Shown one piece after another: positions 16,202-19,711 of a stretch of DNA of 19,711 nt. Source of the DNA: Candidatus Atribacter fermentans (GTDB taxonomy: Bacteria; Atribacterota; Atribacteria; Atribacterales; Atribacteraceae). The notes beneath the pieces are model-generated. The model worked only from the letters and a program-made list of their open reading frames with translations, did not search any database and had not been told where the DNA came from. The position numbers were made by a program, and so were the translations under genes. Position 1 is the first letter of the stretch, and the number at the start of each line of letters is the position of its first letter. The stretch spans positions 1 through 19,711 of the forward strand of contig JAAYUT010000193.1 of the NCBI GenBank assembly GCA_012517485.1. The letters run 5' to 3'.

Positions 16202-17470
16202 TTATTCTTCCCTAAGTCGATCCATCACGTCGTCATAGAGTTGTTCTGTAGAACGAGGTTCTCCCTCAAGATGATCGTCAAAATCTGCTACTAAAGCGGT
16301 AACAAGAAGTCTCCAAAACCTCACCGCTGCCAATGAAGGATGAAGATGGAAGAGTTCTTCAACTTTTTTCAAAAGTGATTTTTCATCAGGTAAAAGAGAT
16401 TCAGATTCCGGATAAGCAATGGTATAAATATTTCGAATTTTCTTTGCTGCTTCCTGGTAATCTTCAAGTTTTATTTCAATGGTGTCTAAGTTCCATATAA
16501 TATCTAAAGCTCTTGGTTGATGATTATCGGGTTTGCCTATTCTTCCTGACAATGCTCCGTAAATAGCAATTCCATGTTTAGGGTCATCATAGAAATCTGG
16601 GGTTGTAGCATAAATTAAGAAAAGGCCAGGAAGAGCTTCAACATTATTAATAAGTGAAAGAAGATTGTTGTGGGCATCTCTCAAGGCAGATTTTCGCATC
16701 ACAGAGTATGCTTGTTCTGCCTCATCAAAAAGAATGAGAAGTCCTTTATAACCTGATAAACGAATGAAACCAGCGAGTGAATGAAGCATTAATTTGGCAT
16801 TCTCTTTTGATATGATTTTGCTTACATCAAAACGCTTGCGATAAATACTTAAATTCCCCTCACCACAAAACCACTGAAGAATATCTCCCCGTGTTTGTTC
16901 AACTAAAACTTGGTCAGGTGCATCTGGAAGAAAGGTTTCCCAATATTTCTGAATCATTTTTTTAAAATCAATATCAATACTATGATCACTCATTAATATT
17001 TGGGCTGCTTTACTAAATTGTTCATAGGATATATCATTCAATATTTCGTGATTTCCAGTTGTTAACCATGAAAGTGATTCTCGGATTACTGTTCCAAAAG
17101 GTACAATTTCAGGCAATACATTTTCTTCATAATAAAAAGTTGGTGTTGAGACCTGATGAATAATTGCTGCAAAAACACTTTGAAATTTATTTAAAGCAGC
17201 ACTATTCACGTCGAGTTCAACATTGGATACTAAACAACCATTTTGAAAAGCTGATTCACGTAATTGTCGAAAAAAATGAGTTTTTCCCACTCCCCATGAA
17301 CCGCTAACAAAACGAATAATGCCTCCTTTGTTCATAGCGCTAAAATGATATTTTTTTATCCCCTCAATGAGTTTCTCGTTTCCAATAGAATAAAGGTCAA
17401 CACCTCGTTGTGGAGGTATACCCTTGCGCAACGATTCAATTACCTGTAATGCTATACTTTGTTGATTCAA
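16202..17470 (-). CDS. Second BrxD-like ATPase (DUF2791-like), diverged tandem paralogue
   Basis: The 422-aa product shares the DUF2791 opening with its neighbour (VIESLRKGIPP, then LYSIGNEKLIEGI), Walker A GSWGVGKTHF near residues 57-66 and Walker B LLILFDEAEQAY near 245-256. The spacing between the two Walker motifs is almost the same as in the neighbouring copy, although the middle of the sequence differs widely, so these look like old paralogues kept as a pair. A heteromeric ring or a division of labour is an inference. The frame extends to GTG 17476, which would overlap the upstream stop as GTGA. However, GGAGG at 17478-17482 lies only 1 base from that GTG and 7 bases from TTG 17470, so TTG is preferred. 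Confidence 0.78.
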   Translation of the reverse strand: MNQQSIALQVIESLRKGIPPQRGVDLYSIGNEKLIEGIKKYHFSAMNKGGIIRFVSGSWGVGKTHFFRQLRESAFQNGCLVSNVELDVNSAALNKFQSVFAAIIHQVSTPTFYYEENVLPEIVPFGTVIRESLSWLTTGNHEILNDISYEQFSKAAQILMSDHSIDIDFKKMIQKYWETFLPDAPDQVLVEQTRGDILQWFCGEGNLSIYRKRFDVSKIISKENAKLMLHSLAGFIRLSGYKGLLILFDEAEQAYSVMRKSALRDAHNNLLSLINNVEALPGLFLIYATTPDFYDDPKHGIAIYGALSGRIGKPDNHQPRALDIIWNLDTIEIKLEDYQEAAKKIRNIYTIAYPESESLLPDEKSLLKKVEELFHLHPSLAAVRFWRLLVTALVADFDDHLEGEPRSTEQLYDDVMDRLREE

Positions 17471-17472
17471 AA

Positions 17473-18300
17473 TCACACCTCCTTAAAAACAATAAAACCA
17501 ATATACCCCCTTGTTGAGGCTTTGTAGAGAAGCATTCCCTGATTGGTATCTTTGGTTTGTTGAAGATCAAGGCGACGGTTTTCAATTTCGAATGGTCCTT
17601 TTTCTGCAAGCTTGGAAAGGTCAACAAGAAATTCATCCGTTCGAAATCCTTTGACATTTTTACCCAAACGTCTTGTTATGTGACGTATGAGTACACTAGA
17701 ACCGTCCGTAAGATTTTCTTTTTTTATAATCGCTTTATATTGTGTTCTCAATTTTTTGAGGAACTGACCGCCATTAAAAGGCCTATTGAAGATTCTGCTA
17801 TGTTCTTTTTTTAAAATTTCAACGACTGCTTGTATATCAGCTGGATGCTCAGCTAATTTTCCTTCATAATCGGAAAGACGCGCAGTACGCTTTTTTTCAT
17901 CGATTTCGAGTCGAAAAAAGCCTTGTTCTAAGCTGTATTTTGGATGGGAACTATTTAAATCAAGAATAAGATTAGCTTCTCGGCAAGCATTCTCAAGAAG
18001 AGCAGGATAACGCCGAAATATTTTTTCCGATTCTTTTTTTACAAGATGATATAGTTCTTCTAAAGAAGGAATCGCTGGGTGATTTTCTGACCTCATTTTC
18101 TTAAGTCGAGGCGTTTCTTTTTCAATAAGATCAAGAATATGAAGGATCCAGCCCTTTTCTATAAATTCCTTTAAATTTCTCCAAATAATCTCAGTCTTAA
18201 GAACTTCCTCCGTTTTTAATTTTAGTAATTCTGCTTCTTTTTGAGTAGAAAAATGTAATTTTTGAATTTGCTCTATTATTGTTTCTGGAAATTCCATTTT
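17473..18300 (-). CDS. Unrecognised 275-aa protein, first gene of the BrxD-BrxD-BrxHI operon
   Basis: I do not recognise this protein. The N-terminal 110 residues are charged and helical (QIQKLHFSTQKEAELLKLK, then repeated Glu/Lys/Leu stretches) and could form a coiled coil. The middle holds DLNSSHPKYSLEQGFFRLE and SDYEGKLAEHPADIQAVVEI. The C-terminus is basic, with HITRRLGKNVKGFRTDEFLV, and ends in a strand-rich GYIGFIVFKEV. There is no signal peptide, membrane segment or TerB-like motif that I can see. It has the operon position that a TerB-domain subunit (SngA) might take in Shango-like modules. The frame runs to ATG 18309, which lacks a ribosome binding site. The in-frame ATG at 18300 has a TGGGGA-type site 6 bases before it and is preferred. 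A near-consensus promoter lies upstream. Its stop abuts the start of the next gene. Confidence 0.75.
   Translation of the reverse strand, partial: KMEFPETIIEQIQKLHFSTQKEAELLKLKTEEVLKTEIIWRNLKEFIEKGWILHILDLIEKETPRLKKMRSENHPAIPSLEELYHLVKKESEKIFRRYPALLENACREANLILDLNSSHPKYSLEQGFFRLEIDEKKRTARLSDYEGKLAEHPADIQAVVEILKKEHSRIFNRPFNGGQFLKKLRTQYKAIIKKENLTDGSSVLIRHITRRLGKNVKGFRTDEFLVDLSKLAEKGPFEIENRRLDLQQTKDTNQGMLLYKASTRGYIGFIVFKEV
17478..17482 (-). promoter_or_regulatory. Ribosome binding site deciding the start of the second BrxD-like gene
   Basis: AAGGAGGT read on the minus strand sits 7 bases before TTG 17470 but only 1 base before GTG 17476, which favours the TTG. Confidence 0.6.
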
Positions 18301-18359
18301 GTTCCCCATTTATAAATAAATTTATAAAATGATTAAGATTTCCTTTTAAATATGATTAA

Positions 18360-18388
18360 ATTATAAAAATTAATCATGATGAAGTCAA
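18360..18388 (-). promoter_or_regulatory. Near-consensus sigma-70 promoter for the leftward operon
   Basis: On the minus strand, TTGACT (18388-18383) and TATAAT (18365-18360) are separated by exactly 17 bases. Transcription would start near 18353, giving a leader of about 50 bases to the first gene. It is the best promoter in the window and implies constitutive expression unless a repressor acts on it; no operator is evident. Confidence 0.75.
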
Positions 18389-18534
18389 GAAAAGATATTT
18401 AAAAAATTTATAATTTTTTGATATTAATTATTTTCCTCATACTAAAGAAATAATCCTTTTGATGGAATAAAATGGAATTTAAATTGAATCCTTAAAAAAA
18501 CAAGGAAATGTTAACTGAATATTTAAAATCCTGA

Positions 18535-18559
18535 GGGGCCAGGTCTTGATTCTTGAATT
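18535..18559 (-). repeat. Dispersed repeat, right copy (inverted relative to the left copy)
   Basis: Read on the minus strand from 18559, this matches 1508-1532 at 22 of 25 positions, the first 17 without mismatch. The copy continues into a C-rich end (GGCCCC). Confidence 0.6.
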
Positions 18560-18570
18560 GTGTTACAAGA

Positions 18571-18634
18571 AATCAAAAACCAGCCGATGTCTTGATAGTA
18601 GGATTTTACCTTGAATATCGGCTAGTTTTTGATT
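18571..18634. repeat. Long palindrome, 18-base arms with one mismatch
   Basis: Left arm AATCAAAAACCAGCCGAT (18571-18588) and right arm ATCGGCTAGTTTTTGATT (18617-18634) are inverted copies with a single mismatch, separated by 28 bases. No gene runs into it, so a terminator role is unlikely. It could be a palindromic mobile fragment, a target site favoured by an IS110-type element, or a small RNA hairpin. Confidence 0.65.
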
Positions 18635-18723
18635 AAAGCTTCCCAGGATTAAACTCAATCATTTAGAAAAAAGCTGGTTCGGTTTTTTATGCAAATCTTG
18701 GAGTCTATTATACAATTTAAAGA

Positions 18724-18960
18724 GGATAACGAGACATCCCCGTTTAAAATATGATATGCTATTTGAGACGGGGGTGTGGCTAGCGGGGTTCGTTATCCAG
18801 GAAACTGGGTTCACTCGGGCTCTTGAAATGCCGCCCTCGTTTTTTTATTGCACCAAGACATCTGCTGGGATGGTGCCGGTCATGTGACTGTGGCTCTATG
18901 AATAGACGTAATAAAGGACAAATAAACCGTCCTCAATCTATCAATATGGAGGCCTCACTT
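18724..18960 (+). ncRNA. Candidate bridge RNA region of the IS110-like element
   Basis: The non-coding leader just before the transposase ATG is the place where IS110-group elements encode their bridge (seeker) RNA. A strong hairpin is visible: GGATAACGA (18724-18732) pairs fully with TCGTTATCC (18790-18798), and inside it ACATCCCCGT (18734-18743) pairs with ACGGGGGTGT (18768-18777) with one G-U pair. The rest, to about 18900, is GC-richer than the surroundings and has a smaller GGGC/GCCC stem (18817-18820 with 18833-18836). The size of about 230 bases fits known examples. The guide loops cannot be assigned without the element ends. Confidence 0.55.
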
Positions 18961-19711
18961 ATGAACGAACATCTTCTCGTTGGCATCGATGTTGGATGTC
19001 ATTCACATCAAGTTGCCATTGCTTAAGTCCAATGGGACCTATCTCAAAGAATTTGGGATTTCTCATACTGCCAGTGGTTTTCAGTCTCTTTTTTCTGAAA
19101 TCACCTATTATGAATCGATCTTGAAATGTCCAGTCATAATCGGAATGGAAGGGTTTAATGGGTATGCCCGACCACTTGATCAGTTGATCCAACAGAAAGG
19201 CTATACTCTCTATAACATCAATAATCTGAAGCTGGCTCGGTTTAAAGAATTGTTCTGAAGGTCCAGCAAAAACCGATGTGATTGATGCTCGTAAGATTGT
19301 CGAGTTCATGCGGATTGCTCCTTCTTTCCAGGAACAACGAAGAGCCATCACCGAAATCAAACCCGGAAACAGAGTGAACCAGACTCTTAAACGACTGACT
19401 CGGCGACGTCGTCAACTCGTAAATGAAAAGATCAACATCCAGAATCGAATGCAAGCAGACCTCCAATCAGTTGCTCCGGGGTGAGTCGATTTGGTGAAAA
19501 ATGTTGATAGCTGCTGGTATCTCCATTTCCTCATCGCTCGTCCTTCACTGCGAAGTCTCGCTACTATGCGAAAAGAGAGCCTCCTCAAGATTAAAGGAGT
19601 CGGGAAAAAGTATGCTGCAGTAATCGCTTCCTGGCAAAAAGAAGCCCATTTTTCTCCCGATGTTGACGTGGTCAGTTCCATGATCATTGAGGATGTGAGA
19701 AGGATCTTAGA
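18961..19711 (+). pseudogene. IS110-family transposase, broken by two frameshifts and one stop, 3' end outside window
   Basis: The coding sequence can be followed through three frames. Frame 1 begins at ATG 18961 with HLLVGIDVG (first catalytic Asp) and ends at a TAA at 19024-19026. Homology continues one base on, with LKSNGTYLKEFGISHTASGF and IGMEGFNGYARPL (catalytic Glu), to a TGA at 19256-19258. It continues one base on again with GPAKTDVIDARK (last two Asp). A TGA at 19482-19484 then interrupts the same frame, after which LLKIKGVGKKYAAVIA marks the start of the transposase_20 domain. All four DEDD residues survive, but no single protein can contain them. GGAGGCC just before the ATG serves as the ribosome binding site. 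The catalytic Ser of the second domain lies beyond the window. Sequencing error is an alternative for the single-base shifts. Confidence 0.8.

Larger units (their letters stand above)
18310..18720. other. Intergenic region between the leftward operon and the IS110-like element
   Basis: Apart from the promoter, one dispersed repeat copy and a long palindrome, listed separately, I see no gene here. The part from about 18400 to 18525 is AT-rich and featureless. A TATACAAT at 18709-18716 has no matching -35 box; it may lie at the left end of the IS element. Confidence 0.5.
18700..19711 (+). mobile_element. IS110-family insertion sequence, decayed, right end outside the window
   Basis: The element consists of a structured non-coding leader followed by a broken DEDD-type transposase. 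The left boundary is uncertain: IS110 elements have no terminal inverted repeats, and I place it loosely between the palindrome and the first leader hairpin. The element runs past the window end. Confidence 0.7.

Noticed and set aside
12905..18309. Dpd (7-deazaguanine) or DISARM system
   Set aside because: There is no TGT-like DpdA, no phospholipase D-type nuclease and no DrmA/DrmB/DUF1998 signature. The DUF2791-like ATPases with an Lhr-type helicase fit BrxD/BrxHI or Shango better.
18823..19026. Longer N-terminal extension of the transposase frame starting at 18823
   Set aside because: The extension crosses the structured leader and a good ribosome binding site stands just before ATG 18961, where the family's normal N-terminus begins.
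18961..19484. Programmed frameshifting in the transposase
   Set aside because: IS110 transposases are normally one uninterrupted frame, there are no slippery runs at the two breaks, and a further in-frame stop follows. Decay or sequencing error fits better.
656..19711. Reassignment of TGA as a sense codon, suggested by TGA inside the HEPN gene and the IS110 transposase
   Set aside because: brxF, brxC, pglZ, brxA and several leftward genes end naturally at TGA, often within ATGA overlaps, and Trp is encoded by TGG throughout. The interrupted genes are best read as broken.
1..19711. CRISPR array, tRNA or rRNA genes, prophage structural genes
   Set aside because: No regularly spaced direct repeats, cloverleaf-like sequences, ribosomal RNA motifs or phage structural proteins were seen on either strand.

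Overview
The window is strongly AT-rich, uses the standard genetic code, has strong AAGGAGG-type ribosome binding sites and uses TTG and probably GTG starts alongside ATG. This fits a low-GC bacterium, perhaps anaerobic or from a little-cultured phylum, but nothing in the sequence fixes the taxon. The dominant content is a BREX-family anti-phage locus of about 15 kb. It is flanked by a decayed HEPN/MNT toxin-antitoxin pair on the left and a decayed IS110-family element on the right, the layout of a defence island.

Layout. 1-418 (-): N-terminal part of a seven-helix membrane sensor, cut by the window edge. 656-1347 (+): a HEPN gene broken by an in-frame TGA, overlapping an intact MntA-type nucleotidyltransferase. 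1348-2084: gene-free, with dispersed repeat remnants and possible degraded coding sequence. 2085-2948 (+): a PD-(D/E)XK-like protein with a DUF5655-like C-terminus. 3052-12910 (+): a tight operon with overlapping genes, read as brxF, pglXI (DNA methyltransferase), brxC, pglZ and brxA, the core of a type 3 BREX system. 18300-12905 (-): a second tight operon transcribed towards the first, read as an unrecognised 275-aa protein, two tandem BrxD-like (DUF2791-like) ATPases and a BrxHI/Lhr-like helicase. The two operons meet tail to tail and overlap by 6 bases. 18310-18720: gene-free, with the leftward promoter, a dispersed repeat and a long palindrome. 18700-19711: an IS110-like element with a structured leader (candidate bridge RNA) and a transposase broken by two frameshifts and one stop.

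How the genes may work together. In BREX the methyltransferase marks host DNA and the remaining proteins block replication of unmarked phage DNA. The usual type 3 set includes a helicase, BrxHII, which is absent here. The only helicase is the BrxHI-type protein in the opposing operon, accompanied by BrxD-like ATPases that normally belong to type 2 and type 6 BREX or to Shango-like modules. The best reading is a hybrid: a type 3 core with a BrxD-BrxD-BrxHI effector module that also carries an unrecognised first gene. The two modules could also be independent defence systems that happen to be neighbours. This is the most interesting point in the window.
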